A stretch of DNA of 20,489 bases from positions 623-21,111 of the forward strand of contig DIUB01000062.1 in assembly GCA_002422265.1 (NCBI GenBank), read 5' to 3'. Below are positions 1 to 6,452 of this stretch, one piece after another. Under the pieces are notes generated by a model. That model saw nothing but the letters and a program-made list of their open reading frames with translations. It had not been told where the DNA came from and ran no database searches. The stretch comes from Geobacter sp. UBA6169. Lineage in GTDB: Bacteria; Desulfobacterota; Desulfuromonadia; Geobacterales; Pseudopelobacteraceae. Every line of letters begins with the position of its first letter. Position 1 is the first letter of the stretch. The translations under genes and the position numbers were made by a program.

Positions 1-426
1 TATCCCGGCTTTCTGGACTGGCTGAGCAGCCTGCTCCCTTCCCCCAACATCTTCTACGCCATCCGGGTTGACGGCCGTTTCAGCCGTGTCAAGGTCCGTT
101 CCGTACCCCGTCAGGAAAACTACCGTCCCCTGGCCGAAGTGGCAAAGGACCAGCCGGTCTTTGAATACACAGATACCGAAGGTACCTTGGTGGGTTTTTA
201 CACCCCGCCGTTCATGGGATCGCTGAGTGTCCCCGGCATGCACCTGCATTTTCTCTCTGCCGACCGGAAAACCGGCGGACACCTGCTGGAGTGCTGTCCC
301 AACGGCATCACCGTGGGGGTACAGTTTCTCACCACCCTGGAGCTGGGGCTGCCGATGAGTTTTGATTACCTGACCTGTGATTTTCTGCGGGATACAGAAA
401 AGGACCTGGAGCGTGCGGAGAAATAG
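1..426 (+). CDS. budA: alpha-acetolactate decarboxylase, C-terminal part (5' end outside window)
   Basis: This enzyme decarboxylates (S)-2-acetolactate to (R)-acetoin in the cytoplasm, on the acetoin/2,3-butanediol overflow route. The reading frame is open from base 1 to TAG at 424-426, giving about 141 residues of a family usually near 240. Family marks seen are the segment with IRVDGRFSRVKVRSVP (the conserved arginine region), then GMHLHFLSADR, where the H-x-H pair supplies two zinc ligands, and GGHLLE, which carries the third. The C-terminal acidic helix is present. An internal GTG at 139 is not the start, because homologous sequence continues upstream of it. No obvious intrinsic terminator follows. 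The glycerol-dehydrogenase-like gene 6 kb downstream could in principle reduce acetoin, but that link is speculative. Family assignment is firm; the symbol is by family only. Confidence 0.88.
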   Translation, partial: YPGFLDWLSSLLPSPNIFYAIRVDGRFSRVKVRSVPRQENYRPLAEVAKDQPVFEYTDTEGTLVGFYTPPFMGSLSVPGMHLHFLSADRKTGGHLLECCPNGITVGVQFLTTLELGLPMSFDYLTCDFLRDTEKDLERAEK

Positions 427-518
427 GTGCTTCGATTTGCCACCGGAGTTGGCGGTAGCAGTTGGCGTATTGGCAGACCACCTACATGTAATGACTTGAA
501 ATTGCGATCATACTGTTT

Positions 519-534
519 TGGCATGTAATCTGCT
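519..534 (+). promoter_or_regulatory. predicted sigma-54 (-24/-12) promoter
   Basis: TGGCATG, four bases, then CTGCT matches the RpoN consensus TGGCACG-N4-TTGCA. The invariant GG (520-521) and GC (532-533) are exactly 12 bases apart. A start near 545 would give a leader of about 30 nt before the ATG at 576. It would drive the island of small exported proteins. I did not recognise an upstream activator site. It is a motif match only. Confidence 0.55.
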
Positions 535-575
535 GAATCAAAGTATCCTTACCGTCTCTCATCAAGAGGAATAGC

Positions 576-1004
576 ATGAAAAAACTGGCGATTGGCATGA
601 TGGTGGTTTGCAGTCTGATGGCGGTATCCGGTGCAGCTTGGTGCGGTGACAACATGAACGGCACGGTGACCCTCGCTGGTCTGGTCTGGCTGAAGAATCC
701 CAATTGCTGGGGAAAAATGAACTGGGACAGCGCTGTTGCAAAGACCCAGTCCCTTGCAAGTGGTCAGTGCGACCTGACCGACAACTCAAAGCCCGGTGAC
801 TGGCGCCTGCCCACCAAGGAAGAGTTGGGGATTATTTTTCCTGACCGGCATCGTTTCAAGAACTTTCCGGGTGGCAACTACTGGTCATCCAGCACCTACG
901 GCATCTATATCTGGGTCATGGTCATGTCCGAAGGCGTCCCCGGCCTGTACGGTGGCAGCAAGAGCAAGCTGAACTATGTCTGGCCGGTTCGTAGCGCGAA
1001 GTAG
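576..1004 (+). CDS. exported DUF1566 (Lcl C-terminal-like) protein
   Basis: This is a 142-residue exported protein of the DUF1566 family, whose biochemical role is not established; members are common among secreted proteins of Geobacter-like bacteria. Residues 1 to about 23 form a Sec signal peptide ending near AAWCG. The family hallmark DWRLPTKEEL lies in the middle, followed by NYWSSSTY and a C-terminal VWPVRSAK, in the usual order. The segment between the YWSS and VWPVR motifs is short, so this is a compact single-domain version. The ATG at 576 has an AGAGGA ribosome site 6-7 nt upstream. It is the first gene after the predicted sigma-54 promoter at 519-534. The next gene follows within about 60 nt, so co-transcription is likely. 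Confidence 0.82.
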   Translation: MKKLAIGMMVVCSLMAVSGAAWCGDNMNGTVTLAGLVWLKNPNCWGKMNWDSAVAKTQSLASGQCDLTDNSKPGDWRLPTKEELGIIFPDRHRFKNFPGGNYWSSSTYGIYIWVMVMSEGVPGLYGGSKSKLNYVWPVRSAK

Positions 1005-1067
1005 GTTATTTTGATTCCATTAGAGACGATGTTAACCCAACCAGTTTCAAAACGGAGGAACATGCAA

Positions 1068-1337
1068 ATGAAAAAAACCATTATCGGATCACTGCTGCTT
1101 GCGGCTTTGCTGTCCGTCACACCGGCCGGAGCAGCCACCACCTGTATCTGTGTCGGCATGTCAGCGCTTATAGGTAATGGATGCGGCAACGGAACAGGAG
1201 GAAAAACGTGGCAAATTCATACTGGCATAGATAACCTTCTTTTCATTGGTTTCCTGAAAACAGCTTCTGTACAGGCAGAGTTTAAGAGCACAGGCAAGGC
1301 CTTTGACACCAGCACCGGCTGGTTTTGCTTTAAGTAA
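1068..1337 (+). CDS. small exported protein, unknown
   Basis: I do not recognise this 89-residue protein. It begins with a clear Sec signal peptide (lysines at 2-3, then a leucine/alanine core, cleavage near PAGA-AT). The mature part is about 68 residues with cysteines in TTCICVG, NGCGNG and WFCFK near the end. GGAGG at 1054-1058 lies 9 nt before the ATG at 1068 and only 3 nt before an in-frame ATG at 1062, so 1068 is preferred; the frame stays open to 1011. It lies in a run of five similarly sized exported proteins, each with its own strong ribosome site. The clean signal peptide and context argue that it is real, but there is no functional clue. Confidence 0.62.
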   Translation: MKKTIIGSLLLAALLSVTPAGAATTCICVGMSALIGNGCGNGTGGKTWQIHTGIDNLLFIGFLKTASVQAEFKSTGKAFDTSTGWFCFK

Positions 1338-1390
1338 CGCTATTAAGGTGGCACAGCTACACAGCTTTAACAGACCAGAAGGAGAACAGT

Positions 1391-1768
1391 ATGAAGCCTG
1401 CAACCATCTTGCTTGCTACAACGCTACTGGCGACCACCGCTTTTTCAAACAGTGCCCAGGCTGCCCCAACCCTGCTTCCGCCAACCGTCTACACCATCAA
1501 CTGGTACAATGACACCTTTCCGGCATCCGCATGCAGTTATGTAAATGTCAGAACGCTCGCTTCCAACGGGGCTCCCGTTGCGGAAAAGACCAATGGATCA
1601 GATCTGGCCTACCGAAAGACGCTGATCATGGATATCCCCTCTGCCGGTTGTGCGGCCATCAAGCTGCGGGTAACCTGCGGAGGAAAAACCGCTACCAGGG
1701 ATATTCCCTGCAGCAGCGGTATGGCACATATCAGCGGAAGTAACCCGCTGGTTATTGAGTACCGGTGA
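1391..1768 (+). CDS. small exported four-cysteine protein (paralog of 2266-2688)
   Basis: I recognise no named family for this 125-residue protein. A Sec signal peptide covers residues 1 to about 24 (SAQA-AP). The mature part has four cysteines. The first lies in a Y-x-I-x-W-x-N-x7-C pattern (YTINWYNDTFPASAC). About 38 residues later comes C-x2-I-x-L-x3-C (GCAAIKLRVTC), then a fourth in IPCSSG. The same pattern with the same spacing occurs in the gene at 2266, so the two are divergent copies. Two disulfides and a beta-rich fold are plausible inferences. The ribosome site AAGGAGA sits 7 nt before the ATG. An intervening gene (1846) separates the two paralogs. Confidence 0.72.
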   Translation: MKPATILLATTLLATTAFSNSAQAAPTLLPPTVYTINWYNDTFPASACSYVNVRTLASNGAPVAEKTNGSDLAYRKTLIMDIPSAGCAAIKLRVTCGGKTATRDIPCSSGMAHISGSNPLVIEYR

Positions 1769-1845
1769 GAGCAGATCGTCGCTGACGCACTGGTTTCTGT
1801 ATGCTGTTTGCAATTTCAGATGACACACCAGAGGGGAGACAGGCC

Positions 1846-2226
1846 ATGCAACGCTACATGAAAGGATTTGCCGGGGGGCTGGCTGCTATTGCTGCCGTAC
1901 TCTGCTGCTGTGCCACCCCTGCCCAGGCAGGAACCGTGACCCTGGACAACAGCAAGGGGCCGTACGCGGTCAAGCTCAGGATTGATTTCTACGCGCTGGG
2001 TATCCTGACGACAGAATACCTCTGCGCCGAGCAGAAAGGGGTCAAGCAGATCAGCAATATGCTGTCAGTCGGCAGAATCTATGTGAATCCCGCCACGGGA
2101 GGATGTGCCAATTTCACCAAAACATTCGACATCACCAAGCTGTACACCGTGCCGGGTACCTGGCTGCCCCATCGCAACTTTAAGGTAACAATTAATGATT
2201 TTGGCGGCTACCGGGTAACGGAATAG
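1846..2226 (+). CDS. small exported protein, unknown
   Basis: This 126-residue protein is not recognised. The start at 1846 is chosen because AGAGGGGAGA lies just upstream and because it opens a standard signal peptide (MQRYMKG, an alanine/leucine core, CCC, cleavage after TPAQA); an upstream in-frame ATG at 1801 has no ribosome site. The mature part carries two cysteines, in EYLCAEQ and GGCANF, about 26 residues apart, with alternating hydrophobic residues suggesting beta strands. It resembles its neighbours at 1391 and 2266 in size, export signal and a cysteine after a proline/glycine turn, but I cannot align it convincingly with them. It is probably part of the same transcript. Confidence 0.65.
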   Translation: MQRYMKGFAGGLAAIAAVLCCCATPAQAGTVTLDNSKGPYAVKLRIDFYALGILTTEYLCAEQKGVKQISNMLSVGRIYVNPATGGCANFTKTFDITKLYTVPGTWLPHRNFKVTINDFGGYRVTE

Positions 2227-2265
2227 ATACGCAGCTACAATACAAACCGGAGAGGAGTTTACGCC

Positions 2266-2688
2266 ATGACTACACCATTTCGGATCATCGCCCGTATGGT
2301 TACCGCTGTAGTTTTTTACGCTGCCGCAACTGCTGTAACCGCAACTGCAGCCGACTACTACATCACCTGGAAGAATCAGTTTGCCTCCACTGCTGCCTGC
2401 ACACTGAATGCTTCGGTTGTTGGCCTTGCTGCAACTATCCCGAATAACATCCAGCACAAATTTACCAGGTTGAGTGAGACAGTGCAGGTAAGGATCAGTT
2501 CGCCAAACTGTAGCCGTATCACCCTTTCTGCAGTCTGCAAATATACCGATGCACAGGGCAAGATACAAACAAACGGCTTCAGCCCGGTAAATGAGGCCTG
2601 CGGCAATTACCTGGTAACCTTGAACCCGACTATACCGGGCAGTTTCAGCATTACGCCGGGTGGGGGAAAAACGCCGCTGGGCATGTAA
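2266..2688 (+). CDS. small exported four-cysteine protein (paralog of 1391-1768)
   Basis: This 140-residue exported protein belongs to no family I can name. The signal peptide runs from residue 1 to about 30 (cleavage near TATA-AD). The mature protein starts with YYITWKNQFASTAAC, which matches the neighbour's Y-x-I-x-W-x-N-x7-C pattern position for position. After 36 residues it has NCSRITLSAVC, the same C-x2-I-x-L-x3-C pattern, and a fourth cysteine in NEACGN. The tail is glycine/proline-rich (TPGGGKTPLGM). Overall identity with the 1391 product is low outside these marks, so the duplication is old or the sequence evolves fast. GGAGAGGAG sits about 8 nt before the ATG. Confidence 0.72.
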   Translation: MTTPFRIIARMVTAVVFYAAATAVTATAADYYITWKNQFASTAACTLNASVVGLAATIPNNIQHKFTRLSETVQVRISSPNCSRITLSAVCKYTDAQGKIQTNGFSPVNEACGNYLVTLNPTIPGSFSITPGGGKTPLGM

Positions 2689-2718
2689 GGCCATTTGATA
2701 CTGAAAGGAGAGGGTGCC

Positions 2719-3243
2719 ATGAAAATTCTGTGGAGCATGATAACGCTGTGTGCCTTGTGTGCGTGCCTTGTTGCCGCCGATATGGCTGAGGCTTCGGGGG
2801 GTGCAAAGGCCAAGGCAGCCGCGCATACTGAACAGCACAAGGAACTTGCCAGAACCATGGTGCATGCGGTGGCTACCGGGCTGGGGGGAGCGCTTGCAAA
2901 TCTGAACAATGAAAACGAACGGATCGAGCTGATCCGGGCATTTGTCGCGCCGATACGTTTTTATGCTGATAAGTCCGGCTATTTTTATGTGTACGATTCA
3001 AAATGCCTGAACATTGCCCATGCCATTCAGAAAGAGCTGCAAGGGAAGAATCTCTACAATTATCAGGACGTAAAAGGCACCTATGTTATCCGTGACTTGC
3101 GCGAAGCCGCTCAAAAAGGGGGCGGCTTTGTCAATTTCTACTGGGTAAAGCCCGGCGCACGCAAGGAATCTGCAAAGCTTGGGTATGTTGAGCCGATACC
3201 GGGAACCGACTATTTCATCGGTACCGGCGTGTACCTGCCTTGA
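2719..3243 (+). CDS. periplasmic single-Cache domain protein
   Basis: This 174-residue exported protein has a signal peptide (residues 1 to about 25, ending DMAEA) and then one small Cache-type ligand-binding domain with no membrane or output domain. Typical features of the sCache_2-like group are FYADKSGYFYVYDSK, then GKNLYNYQDVKGTYVIRDL, then GGGFVNFYWVKPG, ending with KLGYVEPIPGTDYFIGTGVYL. Such domains usually sense small ligands as the outside part of chemoreceptors or kinases; free-standing versions are known but their role is unclear. The ATG at 2719 is chosen for its GGAGAGGG ribosome site; the frame is open from 2695. Its TGA (3241-3243) lies 20 nt before the next gene's start, so the two are probably co-transcribed. 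Confidence 0.8.
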   Translation: MKILWSMITLCALCACLVAADMAEASGGAKAKAAAHTEQHKELARTMVHAVATGLGGALANLNNENERIELIRAFVAPIRFYADKSGYFYVYDSKCLNIAHAIQKELQGKNLYNYQDVKGTYVIRDLREAAQKGGGFVNFYWVKPGARKESAKLGYVEPIPGTDYFIGTGVYLP

Positions 3244-3263
3244 GGAGTATGAGGGCGAGGCTG

Positions 3264-4787
3264 ATGACCGGCAGACACTCTCTCGTTATCAACCTCTTGC
3301 TGACGGCCGTGCTGATGCTGACCGGCTGTGCGGCACAAACGTCCGGCAGTGCTTCGCTGGCCGGTACCGTGATCACCGGGGATCAACTGCTGGTGGCTGT
3401 GGCTGCGTCGCGGGACAGCTCAATGGCACAGGTGTATGCCCTGGAACGGACCTCAAGCGGTTGGGAGCTGCGCGTCGGACCGTTGCCGGGCATCATTGGC
3501 CGCAATGGTTTTGCTCCACCGGGTGAAAAACGCGAGGGGGATGGTCGCGTGCCCACCGGTTTGTTTGCGCTGGAATCGGCCTTTGGCTATGCCGCCTCAA
3601 TCACCAGCAGGATGCCGTACCAACAGGCAACCGAGAACGACCTGTGGGTGGATGATGTCACCTCGCCCGACTACAACACCTGGGTCAAGCGTGGTGAGAC
3701 CTCCGCAACATCATTTGAGGTTATGAGACTGCCAGACAACCGCTACCGCCACGGCCTGGTGGTCGGGTACAACCGCCATCCGGTTGTCAAGGGGGCTGGC
3801 AGCGGGATATTTGTCCATGCCTGGCTGGAAGAAGGCTACACCACCTCCGGCTGTGTGGCGCTTGATGAAACAGAGTTGATCAAGATACTTGCCTGGCTTG
3901 ACCCTGCCAGAACGCCGCAGATACTGATGGGAACCGGACAGGATCTGGCAGCAGTGACCGGTCTGCCCCTTTTGCCGCCTGACGTGGAACAGCCCGGCCT
4001 GGTTGAGCAGCAGATCAGGGCAGATCTGGCCGGTCTGCAGGAGCGGAGCGTTGAGTACCGGACTGCTGACGGCTTCTTTGGCATGGCCCTGGCCGTACCG
4101 GCGTCGGTCAGCAGCACCATGCGGCTCAAAAACAGCTGGCGTGAGGGCTGCCCGGTACCGATCAGTGACCTGCAGTATCTGAAGCTGACCCACTGGGGGT
4201 TTGACGGCCAGCCAAAGGTTGGTGAGCTGGTGGTGCATAAAAAACTGGCCCTGCCAGTGGTGAAGGCCTTTGCCGATCTCTTCCGGTCCCGGTTCCCGAT
4301 TGAGCGGATGGAGCTGATTGATCAGTATGACGGCAGTGATGACCGCTCCATGGCGGCCAACAACACATCAGCCTTCAACTGTCGCGATATCACCGGCAAG
4401 CCGGGACAGTATTCCAGGCACAGCTACGGCGGTGCCATTACTATCAACCCGTTGCAGAACCCCTACGTCTCACCTATGAACGATCCGCTCAAGGCCATGG
4501 GCTGGGACGGGATTGAAGACAAAGGGCTGTTCCTCGGTCGCAGCGGCTATAGCGGCCCTTCGCCGGCCCTGCTCTTCTGTACGGAACGGCCGGCTGACTG
4601 TCTGGTGCTTCCCCCTGCCGGGGTCGCCTACGTTGACCGCAGCCTGCCGGTGGCAGGTTACCTGCTGCCCGCTTCCCCGGCAGTACAGGCCTTTACCAGC
4701 AGGGGTTTTGACTGGGGTGGCAGCTGGGGACGGCTGCTGGATTACCAGCACTTTGAGTACGACACGGCAAGATTGCTGCAGAAATAG
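3264..4787 (+). CDS. lipoprotein fusing L,D-transpeptidase (YkuD) and M15-type peptidase domains
   Basis: This 507-residue envelope lipoprotein has lipobox LTGC (Cys22). Residues about 65-235 form a YkuD domain: GRNGF, KREGDGRVPTGLFAL, His185 in FVHAW and the catalytic Cys197 in TTSGCVALDE. Such enzymes join peptidoglycan stems through L,D cross-links or attach proteins. Residues about 285-507 resemble M15 zinc peptidases, which cut D-Ala or L-Ala-D-Glu bonds: SRHSYGGAI with His386, NPLQNPYVSP, and DYQHFEYD with His496. The position that should be the aspartate zinc ligand (seven after His386) is Thr393, so the peptidase may be inactive or use another ligand. The start at 3264 has GAGGG 8 nt upstream; TTG 3240 and ATG 3249 are in frame but have poorly spaced ribosome sites. 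A perfect hairpin brackets the stop codon. Confidence 0.82.
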   Translation: MTGRHSLVINLLLTAVLMLTGCAAQTSGSASLAGTVITGDQLLVAVAASRDSSMAQVYALERTSSGWELRVGPLPGIIGRNGFAPPGEKREGDGRVPTGLFALESAFGYAASITSRMPYQQATENDLWVDDVTSPDYNTWVKRGETSATSFEVMRLPDNRYRHGLVVGYNRHPVVKGAGSGIFVHAWLEEGYTTSGCVALDETELIKILAWLDPARTPQILMGTGQDLAAVTGLPLLPPDVEQPGLVEQQIRADLAGLQERSVEYRTADGFFGMALAVPASVSSTMRLKNSWREGCPVPISDLQYLKLTHWGFDGQPKVGELVVHKKLALPVVKAFADLFRSRFPIERMELIDQYDGSDDRSMAANNTSAFNCRDITGKPGQYSRHSYGGAITINPLQNPYVSPMNDPLKAMGWDGIEDKGLFLGRSGYSGPSPALLFCTERPADCLVLPPAGVAYVDRSLPVAGYLLPASPAVQAFTSRGFDWGGSWGRLLDYQHFEYDTARLLQK

Positions 4788-4795
4788 TGCAGCAA
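4773..4795 (+). repeat. inverted repeat bracketing a stop codon
   Basis: TTGCTGCA (4773-4780) and TGCAGCAA (4788-4795) are perfect complements around a 7-nt loop that contains the TAG of the transpeptidase gene (4785-4787). There is no T-run after it, so it is not a classical intrinsic terminator. Similar stop-straddling hairpins occur at 6246-6304 and 7507-7539. Confidence 0.6.
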
Positions 4796-4867
4796 CCTTG
4801 CCCGGTCAAACCATGCAGCGTCGTTGGCCTTGATCGTCTGACACCAACCGTTTACCCTATAAAGAGC

Positions 4868-5008
4868 AGTTGCACGCAGCGGCGCAACGACACAACGTTT
4901 AAAAACAAAGACTTATGAAGGTTAGATCACTCACCCGAAAGGTGAAGCCATATTTTAAGTAAGATTTTGATTTTCTTTGCGTTCGTGGCGGCGTTACGTG
5001 AGTAAATG
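4868..5008. repeat. dispersed inverted-repeat element, copy 1 (intergenic)
   Basis: The 256-bp gap before the serine hydrolase gene has a G/C/A-rich arm near 4870-4897 (gttgcacgcagcggcgcaac...) and, about 80 bp on, a reversed imperfect copy near 4974-5006 (tttgcgttcgtggcggcg...acgtgagta). The reverse complement of the right arm closely resembles the left arm of the element at 16186-16332, including TTACTCACG and the GCCGC core. The middle contains a small hairpin (TCACC-CGAAA-GGTGA, 4931-4945). It looks like a short, decayed, non-autonomous palindromic repeat. Boundaries are approximate and I cannot count copies elsewhere in the genome. Confidence 0.4.
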
Positions 5009-5043
5009 CCGTTTTCAGGTTTATTTCCAAAGGGAGACCTTCC

Positions 5044-6258
5044 ATGAAAACAAGATTCACCATCGCCCTTTTCAGTCTCTTCTGCATGGTCATGCTTGTC
5101 GCCTGTGGCGACAACAGCTCTCCCAACACGGTTCAGCAGCAGCTGCAGGAGATGCTGACCACTAACTACGCCGCCTACAAAACAGCCAACAAGCTGCCTG
5201 AAGGTGCCGGCGCACTGGTGTACATCGAGTCTCCAGAGGGGAGATCAGTGGCCACCGCCGGTTTCTCAACGCCGGTCAATGAGACATTTCACTTCAGGAT
5301 TGCCAGCAATACCAAGACCTTCACTGCTGCGGCCATCATGCTGCTTGACCAGCAGGGACGGCTCAGGATCGATGATTATGTGACGGCAATGATTCCCGGT
5401 AAAAGCATTCCCTATCTGCCGGCCTCGCCGGGCTATCAGATTCCGTACAAAAGTTCGATCACCATCAAGCAGTTGCTGGCGCACCGCGCCGGTGTGTATG
5501 ACATCACCAATGATCCGGTCCCCGCCTCCAGCAACGCCCTCTATGCGGGGCACTATTACACCGATTACATCATCAAGACATTGGGCGAGCCGGATCATCA
5601 GTTCACCTTTGATGAGCTGGTGGGGGTAAATGCGCTGAACCAGCTTTCTTACTGGGCGCCGGAGGGGGGCTATCATTACAGTAACACCGGTTACACGCTG
5701 CTGGCCGTGATCATTGAGCGGATAACAGGCCAGAGCTACGGACAATTTATTGCCGATACCTTCTTTACCCCGATCGGCCTCAGCTCAACATCAGCCCCCT
5801 GGTCTGCCAACGAGCGCACCCTTCCGCAACCGTTCATGAGGGGATTCAGCAATGAGGGATCCGGCTACCGGGAAACCACTGAGGACAATATGTCCGCCAA
5901 CGTTGCCGAGGGCAACATCATCTCCACAGCGGCTGACCTGGCCAGATGGATCCGGACGCTCCTGTCCGGCAGCGGACCGGTCAACAAAAATCAGGTGACT
6001 CGGATGATCACCATACCGCCGGGCAATGAGGAGAAGCAGTACGGCCTGGGAGTCAGTCGCTATAGTGATATCGGCTACGGGCATACCGGGGCGCATCTGG
6101 GTTATATGAGCCTGTCAGCCTACAACCCCCAGGATAACCTGACGGTAGTGGTGCTGTTGCCTTTCCTTGATTTTACAAACATCGACACGCAGGGGAGTTT
6201 TTTGCTGAATCTGGGTAAGGAAGCACGGAAGATTGCCGGGTATAGCAAACCGTGGTAA
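5044..6258 (+). CDS. class C beta-lactamase-like serine hydrolase lipoprotein
   Basis: This 404-residue exported lipoprotein (lipobox LVAC, Cys21) belongs to the serine beta-lactamase-like superfamily (class C/low-molecular-weight PBP type; D-alanyl-D-alanine carboxypeptidase or esterase activities are known in the family). The three active-site motifs are present and well spaced: S-N-T-K at 88-91 (nucleophile Ser88, Lys91), Y-S-N at 212-214, and H-T-G at 347-349. The substrate cannot be told from sequence. Together with the L,D-transpeptidase lipoprotein upstream it suggests peptidoglycan remodelling, but members also hydrolyse esters and small amides. GGGAGA lies about 7 nt before the ATG. 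It seems to be a single-gene unit, separated by 256 and 194 bp from its neighbours. A 10-bp inverted repeat spans its stop codon. Confidence 0.87.
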   Translation: MKTRFTIALFSLFCMVMLVACGDNSSPNTVQQQLQEMLTTNYAAYKTANKLPEGAGALVYIESPEGRSVATAGFSTPVNETFHFRIASNTKTFTAAAIMLLDQQGRLRIDDYVTAMIPGKSIPYLPASPGYQIPYKSSITIKQLLAHRAGVYDITNDPVPASSNALYAGHYYTDYIIKTLGEPDHQFTFDELVGVNALNQLSYWAPEGGYHYSNTGYTLLAVIIERITGQSYGQFIADTFFTPIGLSSTSAPWSANERTLPQPFMRGFSNEGSGYRETTEDNMSANVAEGNIISTAADLARWIRTLLSGSGPVNKNQVTRMITIPPGNEEKQYGLGVSRYSDIGYGHTGAHLGYMSLSAYNPQDNLTVVVLLPFLDFTNIDTQGSFLLNLGKEARKIAGYSKPW

Positions 6259-6304
6259 GGGTGCGCTTTGAAGAGCGTCTCAGGTGCGGCATTGCCACGG
6301 TTTG
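6246..6304 (+). repeat. inverted repeat bracketing a stop codon
   Basis: CAAACCGTGG (6246-6255) and CCACGGTTTG (6295-6304) are perfect 10-bp complements. The TAA of the serine hydrolase gene (6256-6258) is the first triplet of the 39-nt loop, and the loop can form an inner CGCT/AGCG stem. There is no T-run downstream. It may be a factor-dependent terminator or a 3'-end stabilising structure. Confidence 0.6.
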
Positions 6305-6452
6305 AGTCGGAGTTGCAATTACCACCATTGAACCTTTTCCTCACCAATAGGCTACGGCTATTGCTTTGTCAAACGGACAGAAATCTGCTCGTAAACTATC
6401 GCGGCAACATCTCGTGTCCAATGGGAAATCTTGATTGAAGAGGAGTGATCAG

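Noticed and set aside
439..475. Hairpin-like sequence after the acetolactate decarboxylase gene
   Set aside because: The arms pair with mismatches and there is no T-run, so I do not call a terminator.
2065..2865. Long open frame on the - strand (266 codons)
   Set aside because: It overlaps two + strand genes with clear signal peptides and ribosome sites, and its translation is Cys/Gly/Arg-rich with no family features: a shadow frame.
3240..3263. TTG 3240 or ATG 3249 as start of the transpeptidase fusion
   Set aside because: TTG 3240 overlaps the previous stop codon and its ribosome site would be inside the frame; ATG 3249 is 1 nt from GAGGAG. ATG 3264 has GAGGG at 8 nt and gives a standard lipoprotein signal.
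4824..4863. Sigma-70 promoter with TATAAA at 4858-4863
   Set aside because: The only -35-like sequences (TTGATC, CTGACA) are at 22 or 14 bp spacing, so the match is too poor to list.
4920..4955. Possible cyclic-dinucleotide (GEMM-type) riboswitch around the small hairpin with a CGAAA loop
   Set aside because: Only a 5-bp stem with a GAAA-like loop is present. The conserved GCAAACC and GACGCAAAGCC segments of GEMM RNAs are absent, and the site lies within the dispersed repeat.
6331..6357. CAATAG/CTATTG stem before the glycerol-dehydrogenase-like gene, and a near sigma-54 match in it
   Set aside because: The stem is only 6 bp with no T-run, and the GG/GC spacing is 13 rather than 12.
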